Assembly (NCBI RefSeq): GCF_037113525.1
Contig: NZ_CP146963.1
Location: forward strand, 4,154,001-4,218,000
From: Butyrivibrio fibrisolvens
GTDB taxonomy: Bacteria; Bacillota; Clostridia; Lachnospirales; Lachnospiraceae
DNA: 64,000 nucleotides
Reading direction: 5' to 3'
Within the stretch, counting starts at the first letter, position 1; each line of letters begins with the position of its first letter. The position numbers and the translations under genes are program-made. This document shows, piece by piece, positions 36,196 to 45,786 of this stretch. The notes below the pieces were generated by a model. It ran no database searches. It was not told the DNA's origin and saw nothing but the letters and a program-made list of their open reading frames with translations.

Positions 36196-37373
36196 CGGGA
36201 TTGCTTTCTGCTCTGCTGCCTTTCGATATCTTCAGCAACGATCTCTTCTCCAGTCTTATTCTTAAGCTGCTCCATCGATGCTGCAGAAAGGCCATTGTTA
36301 ACAGCTGCATTAAAATCACAGGTACTGCACTTATCGAGCTGCTCTTTGGTCACCTTACCGTCACGGTAGTCTCTTACAACCTTAAGCTCATACATGCTAT
36401 ACTTTTTCTTCTTCCAGAATCTAAGGAACTTATGATGGATTACCCACAGAGCAGGAACCCATATATACTTGTGCATTGCAGGTGATACAGATCCTATCAT
36501 CCAGCAGTTTCTGTCACAGTGTCTTACTTTAGCACGTACCTTCTCGGCATCTTCGCTGTTCCAAAGTTCATCCCAACTCTGGGTATTAAGGTTACCCATT
36601 ACCTCTTTATCCTTGGTTCCGTTACATGGCATTACATCGCCATAAGGATCGATAAAGAAGGTATCAAAACTCATATCACAAGGCAGAAGGCGCTTCTGAC
36701 CATAGATATAGTTTATAAGTCCGTGATTAAAATAAGCTCTGAACCACTTCTTAGGGCTGTTTGAATCAAGAAGCTCATTTACAAGATCTTCGAAGTGTTT
36801 ACCAACCATCATTCTGTCATGAATGATATTCTTGGCTTCTACAAAATAGAAGCTGTTATGGAGAGATGCCGTTGCAAACTCCATATCAAGTTCATCAGAA
36901 AGCTTGTAAAGAGGCACAAGGTCTGCCGCATTCCTGTCCTGAACAGTCATTCCAAAGCCAACATCCTTAAGACCCATCTCACGAAGCTTTTTAAGGGTCG
37001 TATAGCCTCTGTTGAAGCCATCAGGAAGGCCTCTTATCTCGTTATTGGTCTGTTCTAGGCCTTCGATGGATATACGGATACCTATATCAGGGAACTCCTT
37101 ACAAAGGTCGATGATCCTGTCTGTAAAGAATCCGTTAGTTGATATAACGATTCTGTCGCTCTTCTTCTTGAGCTCTCTTACGATGTCCTTAATATCCTCT
37201 CTGATAAAAGGCTCTCCACCTGTAATGTTTGTAAAGTACATGGGCGGAAGTTTTTTAATAGTCTCTATTGAAAGCTCTTCATCAGGTTTGGAAGGCGCTT
37301 TATAGCGGTTGCACATATTGCAGCGCGCATTACATCTGTATGTTATTATGACGGTACCATTTAACTTTTTCAT
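36192..37373 (-). CDS. Radical SAM enzyme with SPASM-type C-terminal domain
   Basis: A 393-residue protein. YRCNARCNMCNRYK (Cys14, Cys18, Cys21) binds the SAM-reactive 4Fe-4S cluster, and NITGGEPFIREDI is the SAM-contacting GGEP motif. Downstream cysteines in PYGDVMPCNG, HCDRNCWMI and KCSTCDF form a SPASM-like auxiliary cluster site. It lies inside the glycan operon, overlapping the GT2 gene by four bases. Comparable enzymes in glycan clusters modify sugars or peptides, but the substrate is unknown. Confidence 0.87.
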   Translation of the reverse strand: MKKLNGTVIITYRCNARCNMCNRYKAPSKPDEELSIETIKKLPPMYFTNITGGEPFIREDIKDIVRELKKKSDRIVISTNGFFTDRIIDLCKEFPDIGIRISIEGLEQTNNEIRGLPDGFNRGYTTLKKLREMGLKDVGFGMTVQDRNAADLVPLYKLSDELDMEFATASLHNSFYFVEAKNIIHDRMMVGKHFEDLVNELLDSNSPKKWFRAYFNHGLINYIYGQKRLLPCDMSFDTFFIDPYGDVMPCNGTKDKEVMGNLNTQSWDELWNSEDAEKVRAKVRHCDRNCWMIGSVSPAMHKYIWVPALWVIHHKFLRFWKKKKYSMYELKVVRDYRDGKVTKEQLDKCSTCDFNAAVNNGLSAASMEQLKNKTGEEIVAEDIERQQSRKQSR

Positions 37374-37467
37374 CTTAATAAAAATCTCTTTCTACCAATT
37401 TTCAAATTTTATCAGCCAATTTATATTATCTCTTTATATACAAGATGATCATATGTATATGCAAATA

Positions 37468-38388
37468 TCACCTAATTATACCATTTTCATCTATAAGTAC
37501 CCAGCCCTGCCAGTAATCATGCATGAGGTCTTCTACTACATCCTGGTTATTGCGCATCTTGTAGGTCCTTATCATGATCTTGTCAGGTCTTGCATTGAGT
37601 CTTGCTCCCCAGAAGGAGAAGGTTGAGTTTGCACAGATATTATATTTACATCTGCTCATAAGCTGCATATCAAGAAGGCTGTCTGTTCCTTCATTGCCGG
37701 TAACGATAGTAAAGCGGGCTCTGTCAGGGTACTTTTCTTCTGCATACTCAGGATCATTAGAGAAGATATAAAAGTGAGCATCAGGAGACTTCGACAGGAC
37801 ATATTCTACAGCTGCGTCATAATAAGCGTCAGTTGCTATATTTCCAAAAAGGTCTACATTGACCTGCTGCGTTACATAATCACCGCGTCTTAGATGTATG
37901 CAGGCTGACTCTCCGCCGTTTTTATTCATCATCTCATCCATTAAGGCTTCATTTATTTCCTGCTTCTTAGGATCAGAATGGAGAGGGAATACAAAATCCT
38001 TCTGAAGCTGCGGCATAATATCCGCATAATACTTATTGCAAAGAAAGAACCCTTCAAGATATTTATCTTCAAGATCAAATATCTCAGGGTGATACATTTT
38101 GCTTTCTTCAAAGATACGGCTTGTGGATGGTATCAGCTTATTCAAAGTTTTTGTTACAAAGCTTCTATTCACAAACTTTCCGCGTTCATCATTAGAGCAG
38201 ACATCCATAGGAAGATCCTTGAAATACTTAAGCTCGCACTTCCTTGGAGCTGCCAGACCCTTCTGGCTGTCTGCATCAAACCATGACAGGTCAAGCTTTA
38301 CGTCCTTGCCAAGACTCTTTAGTTTTCTATACATGGCGTACTGCTGCATCTGATTGCCCAGGCCGCCTGCGACTCTGATTATTATCAT
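37468..38388 (-). CDS. GT11 alpha-1,2-fucosyltransferase, first copy
   Basis: A 306-residue GT11 enzyme. MIIIRVAGGLGNQMQQYAMY gives motif I, ACIHLRRGDYV (near 165) the GDP-fucose binding HxRRxDY motif, and ICANSTFSFWGARLN motif III. It adds L-fucose from GDP-fucose in alpha-1,2 linkage. No GDP-fucose synthesis genes are in the window. A second GT11 lies at 51.8 kb, implying two fucose-containing linkages or alternative acceptors. Confidence 0.93.
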   Translation of the reverse strand: MIIIRVAGGLGNQMQQYAMYRKLKSLGKDVKLDLSWFDADSQKGLAAPRKCELKYFKDLPMDVCSNDERGKFVNRSFVTKTLNKLIPSTSRIFEESKMYHPEIFDLEDKYLEGFFLCNKYYADIMPQLQKDFVFPLHSDPKKQEINEALMDEMMNKNGGESACIHLRRGDYVTQQVNVDLFGNIATDAYYDAAVEYVLSKSPDAHFYIFSNDPEYAEEKYPDRARFTIVTGNEGTDSLLDMQLMSRCKYNICANSTFSFWGARLNARPDKIMIRTYKMRNNQDVVEDLMHDYWQGWVLIDENGIIR

Positions 38389-38415
38389 GTGACCCCTTTT
38401 ATCTTCGCTATCTTT

Positions 38416-39948
38416 TTAGGCTTTCTTCCTGCGTCTTAAGATGCCCAGTAAATACTTAAATTCACTGCTTCTTCCAAATATGATCAGGAAGAATGCATTG
38501 TAAACAAGGCTTATCACAAGACCTGAAACTATAAAAGCAGGAATTGATATAACAGGAAGGGTATACTTACTAAGAAATACGCATACAACAAGCGTTACTA
38601 TAAGCACTACATGGTACTTTACAGAATCTATAAAATACTCTCCGGCTTTAATATCAAAGCATTCATTGTAGATTATTACAGGTCTTACAAAGTTGGCAAT
38701 AAGTCCTGATACAACGGTTCCGATATATACACCCACAAGGCCTATAGTCTTAGCAAGAGCGATAGATATAACAAGGTTTACTATACCCTGTATCATAGCA
38801 AGATACTTGTCCTGTTCAAACTTGCCGGCCGCTGTTTTGAAGTTATTAACTACTATCCTTTCGCCCTTAAGATAATACTCTACTACTATCCAAGCAAGTA
38901 TATTCTGGGCCATAGCCCATTCCTGGCCGTACATTATCACTATAAGAGGTGTTAAGAGGATATAGAATCCAACTGCAGAAAATCCATATATCCATACTGC
39001 AAAGAATCTATATACCTTAAACAGCTCGTACTGGCGCTTTTTGGTCTCAGTTGCGATAAGATTGCCAAATCCAGGAAGCGCTGCATTAAATATGGTGTTA
39101 ACGAAACTGGATATCGTATTTATGACCATGTTGAAGTTACCTACAAGTCCTGTAGTCGTAACATCAATAAATGCTGTAATAATGATGGAATCTGTCTGAA
39201 GCCTTGCTGTATCGCCTATCTTAAGCCACAGAAGAGATGCTGTCTTTTCTTTTACAACATCTGTCTGCTGTTTGGTAAGAGGCCTTACTTCCTTATCTTC
39301 AAGATAAGGATACATCTTATTAAGATAGCGGCTCACAACAACCTTCTGCAAGAGCTGTACAAAAGCATCTGTAAGAAGGTAGGCATAAAAGCTGGATGTA
39401 AGAAATAGAACTACTATCTGTGCTGTGACTGAGAACATCTTGGTCACAGTTGTTATATTGGTCTGTATATAGGATTTCTGCTGGGCATTAACAAGACTGT
39501 ATTTATATGCAACAAGATATGATGTCGCGCTGTTGAAGAGAAATATCAGATAGTACAGTGTCAGATCCCTGACAGTTACACTTCCCCTGTCCTTAACTAT
39601 GTATGGAAGAAAAGGAGCTATAGCAAGACCTATAACTCCGACTGTAGCAGCGATTATTCTATATGCCTTCTTATAAAGGGCCATATATGACTTGATAGTC
39701 TCTGTGTCATCCTCAGCGATCGGCTTATAAAGGCTGAAATTAAGGGCTGTTCCTATTCCAAGCTCCGCCAATGACAAAGCTGATAATATGCCTGTATAGA
39801 ATTCATTAACGCCAAGAAGCGTATCTGACAGGCGCATAATGAACAGCTTCCTTGCTCCAAAGCCAAGAAGCGCTGTTATGACTGTACCGAGATATCCAAA
39901 GAAAATATTTCGAACGGTATTTTTGACTCTTCCTGAGGTATTAGCCAT
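38416..39948 (-). CDS. wzx: Wzx-type polysaccharide flippase, second copy
   Basis: About 510 residues with around fourteen membrane segments. GYLGTVITALLGFGARKLFI then LGVNEFYTGILSALSLAELG match the same Wzx subgroup as the gene at 14.3 kb, though the proteins are clearly diverged. It would export lipid-linked repeat units of the right cluster. The ATG at 39948, six bases after GAGG, is preferred to an upstream ATG at 39960 without a ribosome site. Confidence 0.9.
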   Translation of the reverse strand: MANTSGRVKNTVRNIFFGYLGTVITALLGFGARKLFIMRLSDTLLGVNEFYTGILSALSLAELGIGTALNFSLYKPIAEDDTETIKSYMALYKKAYRIIAATVGVIGLAIAPFLPYIVKDRGSVTVRDLTLYYLIFLFNSATSYLVAYKYSLVNAQQKSYIQTNITTVTKMFSVTAQIVVLFLTSSFYAYLLTDAFVQLLQKVVVSRYLNKMYPYLEDKEVRPLTKQQTDVVKEKTASLLWLKIGDTARLQTDSIIITAFIDVTTTGLVGNFNMVINTISSFVNTIFNAALPGFGNLIATETKKRQYELFKVYRFFAVWIYGFSAVGFYILLTPLIVIMYGQEWAMAQNILAWIVVEYYLKGERIVVNNFKTAAGKFEQDKYLAMIQGIVNLVISIALAKTIGLVGVYIGTVVSGLIANFVRPVIIYNECFDIKAGEYFIDSVKYHVVLIVTLVVCVFLSKYTLPVISIPAFIVSGLVISLVYNAFFLIIFGRSSEFKYLLGILRRRKKA

Positions 39949-40005
39949 TTCTTCCCTCATTTATATTTATTATTATTAAGTGATCAAAACTTATCATAGG
40001 CTTTA

Positions 40006-41502
40006 TCATTGCCCATAGGTGCTTTCCCATTCATCATAAGGGATTGCTATTATGGAATTTACTCCAAAATATTTAGTGTATTGAACATTGGTCCAATATG
40101 TCGGATCATCAGAAAGCTCCATCTCATAAGCACAGGTATATCTACAGGCAAAATCTGTATGGAACCTTGCTACAACTATATCCTGATTGCCCGAAGCAAT
40201 CTGCTCTTCAATATATGCTATACGTTCATCATAATCTCTTCTGATACGCTGAAGATTAACTGCTCCTTCTACGATATCAAAAAGAAGATATATAGTCATA
40301 GCAATAGCAACAGAGACGTATACAAAGTGGAGCATGATACCTGCTGCCTTGTGCTCTCCATCTGTAAGAGGAGAATCTGTCTGCATATTGTCAGTAATAC
40401 CCTGAATGCAGGCAATAAGAAGGAATATTCCTGGGCCAAAGACTGCTCTTATCTCCGGAAGAGATGTAAGTGCCAGTGCATATACAGTTGCAAAGTGAAG
40501 GAATAAATAAAGTAACCTTTTCCTCATCACTACAACGTAATCAATAAGGCCTTTTTCTTTTCCATCCGCAACGCTAATAACAACTGTCCAGATCATTGTA
40601 GCCGCCATGATCATAAGGAGTACTAAAAAGGCATCCTTTTCGTATAAAGTCAGCTTCTGAACTCTTGCTACTATCGCCATGATACCTGTATAGTTATCGT
40701 CAGCAGCAAGAGCTGCTCTTGTTCTTACTCCGGGTCCCAGTACGAGAAATCCAAGTCCTATAAGATTTCCTGAAAGGGCACTATATAAGAATGTGGGAAT
40801 CTTTATCTTTTTAACTTTTCGATAGATTATATAGATGAGAATAAAAAGGATACTTCCACCTGAAGTATTCTCATTGCACCATCCTGCAAGCCATCCAAAT
40901 ATAAACACAAGGATAACCCAAAGTACCTTTTTATCTATGCTTTCATTCTTATCAAATTCAATGAGCAGTTGCCTTACAAGGGTCACAAATCCAAGTATTA
41001 TGGTCATTCCCCAAAGGTAAACAAAGGCTCCGCATTCCCACAGGATTGTCTGTGAGAAGGATACTGTAAATATCCAAAGTCCAAGCTGTGAAAGAAGCAT
41101 TACGAAAGGATCGTATTCTTTTTTGCCATCTATATTCAGATATATGAGTACTGATAATGTTGTGAATACAATGCTGTTTGCAAGCTTTAGAATGATCTCA
41201 GGAGCATTCAGGAATATTCTAAAGCACATGAAGGTTACGCTCCTGCCATTCCAGGTCATGTACTGGTGATATTCCTGCCTGAAAAGGTCAAGAAGGCTGC
41301 CAGCCGATCTTGCCTGACCGGCATAATCAAAATCATCCGATAACATCGGAGTAAAACAATTCATTGCAAATATAAGAAAGAAAGATATCATCACTATTAA
41401 GTAAAAGCATATCTTTCTGTTCTTTAGATCTATATTCTTAAGATCTGTATTCTTAAGATTTGATACCATCTTATTATTTCTCTTTCTGGGATTAAGGATC
41501 AT
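40006..41502 (-). CDS. DUF6056-like multispanning membrane protein
   Basis: A 498-residue protein with about eleven membrane segments. Near the start, FTPMLSDDFDYAGQARSAGS and YMTWNGRSVTFMCFRIFL resemble the DUF6056 family of Lachnospiraceae glycan clusters, which has a GT-C-like layout with acidic residues in the first outer loop. The C-terminal 80 residues are soluble and probably extracytoplasmic. A role as a membrane glycosyltransferase is inferred. Its start overlaps the stop of the next GT2 gene by four bases. Confidence 0.75.
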   Translation of the reverse strand: MILNPRKRNNKMVSNLKNTDLKNIDLKNRKICFYLIVMISFFLIFAMNCFTPMLSDDFDYAGQARSAGSLLDLFRQEYHQYMTWNGRSVTFMCFRIFLNAPEIILKLANSIVFTTLSVLIYLNIDGKKEYDPFVMLLSQLGLWIFTVSFSQTILWECGAFVYLWGMTIILGFVTLVRQLLIEFDKNESIDKKVLWVILVFIFGWLAGWCNENTSGGSILFILIYIIYRKVKKIKIPTFLYSALSGNLIGLGFLVLGPGVRTRAALAADDNYTGIMAIVARVQKLTLYEKDAFLVLLMIMAATMIWTVVISVADGKEKGLIDYVVVMRKRLLYLFLHFATVYALALTSLPEIRAVFGPGIFLLIACIQGITDNMQTDSPLTDGEHKAAGIMLHFVYVSVAIAMTIYLLFDIVEGAVNLQRIRRDYDERIAYIEEQIASGNQDIVVARFHTDFACRYTCAYEMELSDDPTYWTNVQYTKYFGVNSIIAIPYDEWESTYGQ

Positions 41503-42533
41503 TTATTCTTCTTCCACGTTCCGTAGAGCTTCAAATACAAAGCCGGTGAAAGTCTGAATATAGATACTTTTAATTTATATCCTTTGGAAAGTCCTGCAAA
41601 TGCTCCCTCTCTCTTACAAGCATGATTAAGGGCTTCGCGAACCTTTACTATAGCATCTTTGGTGTTCTCATCATGAGGAACCTGTGCGATCTTACCTGCA
41701 ACAAGCATTGCAGAAACGATCTGCGTAGTAGCAAGCTGAGAGAAGATAATGTCGCTGATGTCGTCTTTGTATGGTGTAAGGAGCTCTTCTGCTCTCTGCC
41801 AGCATCTGATCTGGTCTATATAACTTGGTTTATAGGAGCTGTTCATAGCCCCGTTTTCATTGTCATAATATTTATAGGAACCGGCATCAATTGAAAGGAC
41901 TGACTTTGCATTGCCGATCTTGATCGCAAGCTTTACAAGAAGCACCATGTCTTCGCCGATAGTAAGGTCATCTTCAAATCTCATGTCCTGCATGATTTCT
42001 TTGCTGTAGAGCTTACTCCAGACATGGGCATCACGGTTAAGGATTCCATGCTCAAGGAAATAAAAACCAGTTATAGGCTGAGTATCAAGTATCTGGTCTG
42101 TCATGGTGATAACAGAAATCACCGTGGGATTAGCAACATTTGCGCCTTCCTCCTTAGCTATCCTTATAGCATTCTGTCTTGATTCTATAGGGCTTATCAG
42201 CCTCTCAAGATAATCAGGCTCTATGTAGTCATCAGCATCAATGAAGGTGATCCATTCTCCTTCTGCATAGGAGAGACCTTCATTCCTTGCATGAGATACG
42301 CCCATGTTCTTAGTATGCTTAACAAATACAGCAGGAATAGCGCCATAGTCTGTAGTATAGCCATCACAAAGCTTACTGCTTCCGTCTGTAGATCCGTCAT
42401 CAACAAGTATCAGTTCAAAATTCCTGTAAGTCTGGGCAAGAATAGACTCTACACATCTTGGGAGACAGTTTTCCGCATTATAAACAGGCACTATTATCGA
42501 TATGAAATTCTTACCTGGTTTTGAGATTTCCAT
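41499..42533 (-). CDS. GT2 family glycosyltransferase
   Basis: A 344-residue protein with the GT2 start FISIIVPVYNAENCLPRCVE, then LILVDDGSTDGSSKLCDGY and the metal-binding WITFIDADDYIEPDYLE near residue 100. VWSKLYSKEIM and FEDDLTIGEDMVLL are typical of the EpsJ-like subgroup. It is tightly packed with the DUF6056-like gene and the half-length glycosyltransferase gene upstream. The substrate is not predictable. Confidence 0.92.
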   Translation of the reverse strand: MEISKPGKNFISIIVPVYNAENCLPRCVESILAQTYRNFELILVDDGSTDGSSKLCDGYTTDYGAIPAVFVKHTKNMGVSHARNEGLSYAEGEWITFIDADDYIEPDYLERLISPIESRQNAIRIAKEEGANVANPTVISVITMTDQILDTQPITGFYFLEHGILNRDAHVWSKLYSKEIMQDMRFEDDLTIGEDMVLLVKLAIKIGNAKSVLSIDAGSYKYYDNENGAMNSSYKPSYIDQIRCWQRAEELLTPYKDDISDIIFSQLATTQIVSAMLVAGKIAQVPHDENTKDAIVKVREALNHACKREGAFAGLSKGYKLKVSIFRLSPALYLKLYGTWKKNK

Positions 42534-42551
42534 TAAATAACCTTTCTGTTG

Positions 42552-43118
42552 TCAATCACTGAAAAGATCTATCCAGTATCCTCCCAGTTCCATGGGATTA
42601 CGATCTTTGGTTCCAAGATCCTTTAACAGTCTAATTCGCTTCTGGGTCTTGGGCGCGGCAGCTATGAGCTTGTCCTTAGTTGCTTCATTTATCACAATGA
42701 TGTGATCGGAACGTCTAGCTGCTGATACCAGTTTCCAGCTGATCCGCTTTTCTTTCTCAGAACTGTCTTCGTAGATCATGATGGTCTTTCTCCCTCTATA
42801 CACTATTGGGAGTCTTCCTTCCGGAAAAAAGATCCTGTCACAGCCAAGTTTCCTGGCTATGGCTCCTGACTTCCATTTCTGCCACCATGCTGAAAGCATT
42901 CTGTCTCCGGGGTCACCCTCCATAAGAAGAAAGCTTACACCATCGACATCCATATCACACTGATTAGTAATATTACCCAGTACCATGATATGATGCTCCA
43001 TATCTCTTCTGGAATTCTCATTCCCGAGATAATGTATCAGCTTTACTGTCAGCTCATATATTCCGTTTGTTGACTGGTCCCCTTTGACCAGCCTGAAGCA
43101 ATCTATTGCAAGATTCAT
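42552..43118 (-). CDS. Half-length GT-B (GT4-like) glycosyltransferase, N-terminal domain only
   Basis: A 188-residue protein that resembles only the N-terminal acceptor domain of GT4 enzymes: MNLAIDCFRLVKGDQSTNGI, then DRIFFPEGRLPIV and RRSDHIIVINEATKDKL near residue 150. The donor-binding second domain, about 180 residues with the E(x7)E motif, is absent. The start overlaps the end of the sugar transferase gene by four bases, and a clean stop lies 19 bases before the next gene. Either an old truncation or a stand-alone acceptor subunit, as in split glycosyltransferases. Confidence 0.62.
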   Translation of the reverse strand: MNLAIDCFRLVKGDQSTNGIYELTVKLIHYLGNENSRRDMEHHIMVLGNITNQCDMDVDGVSFLLMEGDPGDRMLSAWWQKWKSGAIARKLGCDRIFFPEGRLPIVYRGRKTIMIYEDSSEKEKRISWKLVSAARRSDHIIVINEATKDKLIAAAPKTQKRIRLLKDLGTKDRNPMELGGYWIDLFSD

Positions 43119-44524
43119 GACGCTCCGCTTCCCTTAAATACTACGCTAACGGTTTTTAATAATATCTTCAGATCAAGTCCTAAGGACCAGTTATCAATAT
43201 ACTGAAGATCCAGTTTTACGATCTCATCAAAGTCTTCAATATCACTTCTTCCACTGACCTGCCACATTCCTGTAAGGCCGGGAGTCATTGATATACGACG
43301 TCTGTAATACTCGTTGTACTGTTCAAATTCTGCCTCTGTCGGTGGTCTTGTACCAACAAGGCTCATATCACCCTTAAGGATGTTGAGAAACTGTGGGAAC
43401 TCATCAAGTGATGTCTTACGGATAAAGGCTCCCACCTTTGTGATCCTTGGATCATCCTTCATCTTGAACATAAGACCTGTCATCTCATTCTGAGATTCAA
43501 GCTCCTTTTTTCTCTCCTCAGCATCTATATACATAGATCTGAATTTGTATATCTTGAACCTTCGTCCGTTCCTTCCTATTCTCGTCTGAGAAAAGAAGAT
43601 GGGGCCGGGTGAGTCGATCTTGATCGCAAGTCCGACAAATACTGTAAGTATTCCTGTAAAGATAATACCTACAAGTCCTCCAAGGATATCGAACATTCTC
43701 TTTATGATAAGTGCTCTGTAACGGCCTGTACCCTTGGAATAAGTAACTACGCTGTATCCGCCGATCATATCAACGGAGGTCCTTCCTCTCATGCCGGGAA
43801 GTTCTACGCAGTAATTAACTCTTACGCCCATATCCTGAAATGCGTTGATAACGTCTTCCAGAGCATTCTGGGTACTGTCAGGTGTATATATAAATACATC
43901 ATCAAGTGGCATGATAGTAACAGTCTTAAGAAGGCCTTTTCTATCTGCAATGATATTGACTCCTCTTACAACTTCGCCCTTCATATCCTTATCAAGGCAT
44001 ACAGCACCAACTATCCTATAGTTGATGTCAAGATGATGCTGAAGGTGTCTTATAGTCTTCTCCAGGAACTTCTCTTCTGTAAGGACAAGCATCTTAACTG
44101 CTGTATCTGCATTTTTCCAGTATGCACCAAGAAATGTCTTGGCAAAGTGGTGTGAAAGAAGTGTAAGGATATAATCAAGAATTGCAAAATAAAACATTAC
44201 AAGTCTTGAGAAGGTACTTCCGATATTTATAAGGTATATGATAACTGTTGTGCCAACAAAAATAACCATCTCGTATTTTATGAGAGCATAGCTTTCCTGC
44301 GGCATACGCCTCTTCATAAAATCTCTGTTATAGTCAACACCAAATGAATATACCGAAGCCACAAATATTATGACTACACAAACTAAAAAGTGGAGATTTT
44401 TGGAATACATGTCCCTGAAATTCTGGAACCTGATGAAGGTTGCAGCATAAAAGCATATAACTGCGACAACCATATCCAAAAACCACAAAAGATATTTAAT
44501 TGAAAACTTATTATCCCCGTTCAT
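43115..44524 (-). CDS. Polyprenyl-phosphate sugar-1-phosphate transferase (WbaP/CpsE-like), initiating enzyme
   Basis: About 469 residues. There are four N-terminal membrane segments, a Rossmann-like CoA-binding region, then a membrane re-entrant helix (IIKRMFDILGGLVGI). The catalytic domain follows with IFFSQTRIGRNGRRFKIYKF, RKTSLDEFPQFLNIL (the Asp-Glu catalytic pair) and MSLVGTRPPTEAEF. It starts glycan synthesis by moving a hexose-1-phosphate from a UDP-sugar to undecaprenyl phosphate. GGAGGAGC before ATG 44524 favours this start over an in-frame site at 44545. It is the only initiating transferase in the window and may serve both clusters. Confidence 0.93.
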   Translation of the reverse strand: MNGDNKFSIKYLLWFLDMVVAVICFYAATFIRFQNFRDMYSKNLHFLVCVVIIFVASVYSFGVDYNRDFMKRRMPQESYALIKYEMVIFVGTTVIIYLINIGSTFSRLVMFYFAILDYILTLLSHHFAKTFLGAYWKNADTAVKMLVLTEEKFLEKTIRHLQHHLDINYRIVGAVCLDKDMKGEVVRGVNIIADRKGLLKTVTIMPLDDVFIYTPDSTQNALEDVINAFQDMGVRVNYCVELPGMRGRTSVDMIGGYSVVTYSKGTGRYRALIIKRMFDILGGLVGIIFTGILTVFVGLAIKIDSPGPIFFSQTRIGRNGRRFKIYKFRSMYIDAEERKKELESQNEMTGLMFKMKDDPRITKVGAFIRKTSLDEFPQFLNILKGDMSLVGTRPPTEAEFEQYNEYYRRRISMTPGLTGMWQVSGRSDIEDFDEIVKLDLQYIDNWSLGLDLKILLKTVSVVFKGSGAS

Positions 44525-45785
44525 TCCCCTGCTCCTCCCGAGCATAATTCATAATATATAATCCCATCACCAAAAGCCCAAAATTTCGTCCCGCATAAAC
44601 CGAGACTAAATGTGCTTCTACAACAGTATAAATGCACATGCAGGATAGCACAACAAGTGTCTTGCCATCTTTTTTGAGCATGGACAGAATATATACAAAA
44701 ATTATTAACCCAATCACACAAATTGCAGGTACCCATCCGTACCAGAAGAAGAGCCTGCAAAAACCCATATCATAATATATCTCGTACTTGTCATCCGCAA
44801 AGAGATGCCAGGAAAATATCGAACCCTGGTGGTATTCGTTACCCCAATACAGATATGTTATGCGTCCAGTTAAGATCCTGTTTACTATCTTAAGTATATC
44901 TTCAAGCCAGCCATCTATAAGAACTGCTTCACGCCCCATGGCCCTTAGCTCATCCATGGCAGATGACTGTCCTATGCTATATACACTTAACCATCCTGAC
45001 CATATGGAAAAGAGGACTTCAAATATAAGTAAGACAATCCCTGTAATATAAGGAAACTTATATTCTTTGATCTTAGTAGCCTGTACTATGACAGCCGCTA
45101 TAATAGCAAGGAGCGTTACCCCCGCTCCTATCTCGCTTCCTGTCATCCTCCACAAGATGATATCCGCTATAACTAAAGCCAGATAATGATACCACTTCAT
45201 CTTCTCCATATACAGATATATGGCAAGAAGTACTAGCATAAGGAACATGCAGTGAAGAGCGTTGGGATCTCCCATTCCAAGTACATACTGCATCTGGCCG
45301 GTTGTTCCGGAGAGCTTTTGCACTTCACCAAGTATTCCCAGTAAGGAAAGAAGAACAAGGATCGTACATCCTCCAAGTGTCTCAAAGAAAAAGATCTTTA
45401 GCTTTTTGGTAATATCAAGCTTCCTGCAGGCTGCAATGACCATAAGGAATCTTAGCATCTCATTTCTTCCGGAGGTCTTATAATCTATGACAGCGATAAA
45501 TCCTGCTACTAATAGAAGTCCCCATTGCCATAAGTTATAAAAGCCCGTTATACCTTTTTTGACATCACCGGGATTATCCTTAAAGCCTTCATATATCCCA
45601 AGGATCACTATTATAACATTTATAAGAAATGTGATCCTGAATACCTGTCCTTCAAAGCCTAAGTGAAGCGCACTCTTATCTATGATAACTATAAGGATCT
45701 CTATAGTCAGCATAAGATCAAAGAGAACATTTCTAAGTATACTGATTAAATTTTTATCTGATGCTTTCCTGATCTCGTCCATCAT
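44511..45785 (-). CDS. Wzy-like polymerase, multispanning membrane protein
   Basis: A 424-residue protein with about eleven membrane segments and a large outer loop (about 280-350), where GNEYHQGSIFSWHLFADDKY lies. The layout and the position between the initiating transferase and a radical SAM gene fit an O-antigen/capsule polymerase, a family with little sequence conservation. It overlaps the sugar transferase gene by 14 bases. This would be the polymerase of the right cluster, separate from the one at 8.9 kb. Confidence 0.7.
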   Translation of the reverse strand: MMDEIRKASDKNLISILRNVLFDLMLTIEILIVIIDKSALHLGFEGQVFRITFLINVIIVILGIYEGFKDNPGDVKKGITGFYNLWQWGLLLVAGFIAVIDYKTSGRNEMLRFLMVIAACRKLDITKKLKIFFFETLGGCTILVLLSLLGILGEVQKLSGTTGQMQYVLGMGDPNALHCMFLMLVLLAIYLYMEKMKWYHYLALVIADIILWRMTGSEIGAGVTLLAIIAAVIVQATKIKEYKFPYITGIVLLIFEVLFSIWSGWLSVYSIGQSSAMDELRAMGREAVLIDGWLEDILKIVNRILTGRITYLYWGNEYHQGSIFSWHLFADDKYEIYYDMGFCRLFFWYGWVPAICVIGLIIFVYILSMLKKDGKTLVVLSCMCIYTVVEAHLVSVYAGRNFGLLVMGLYIMNYAREEQGNERG

Positions 45786-45786
45786 A

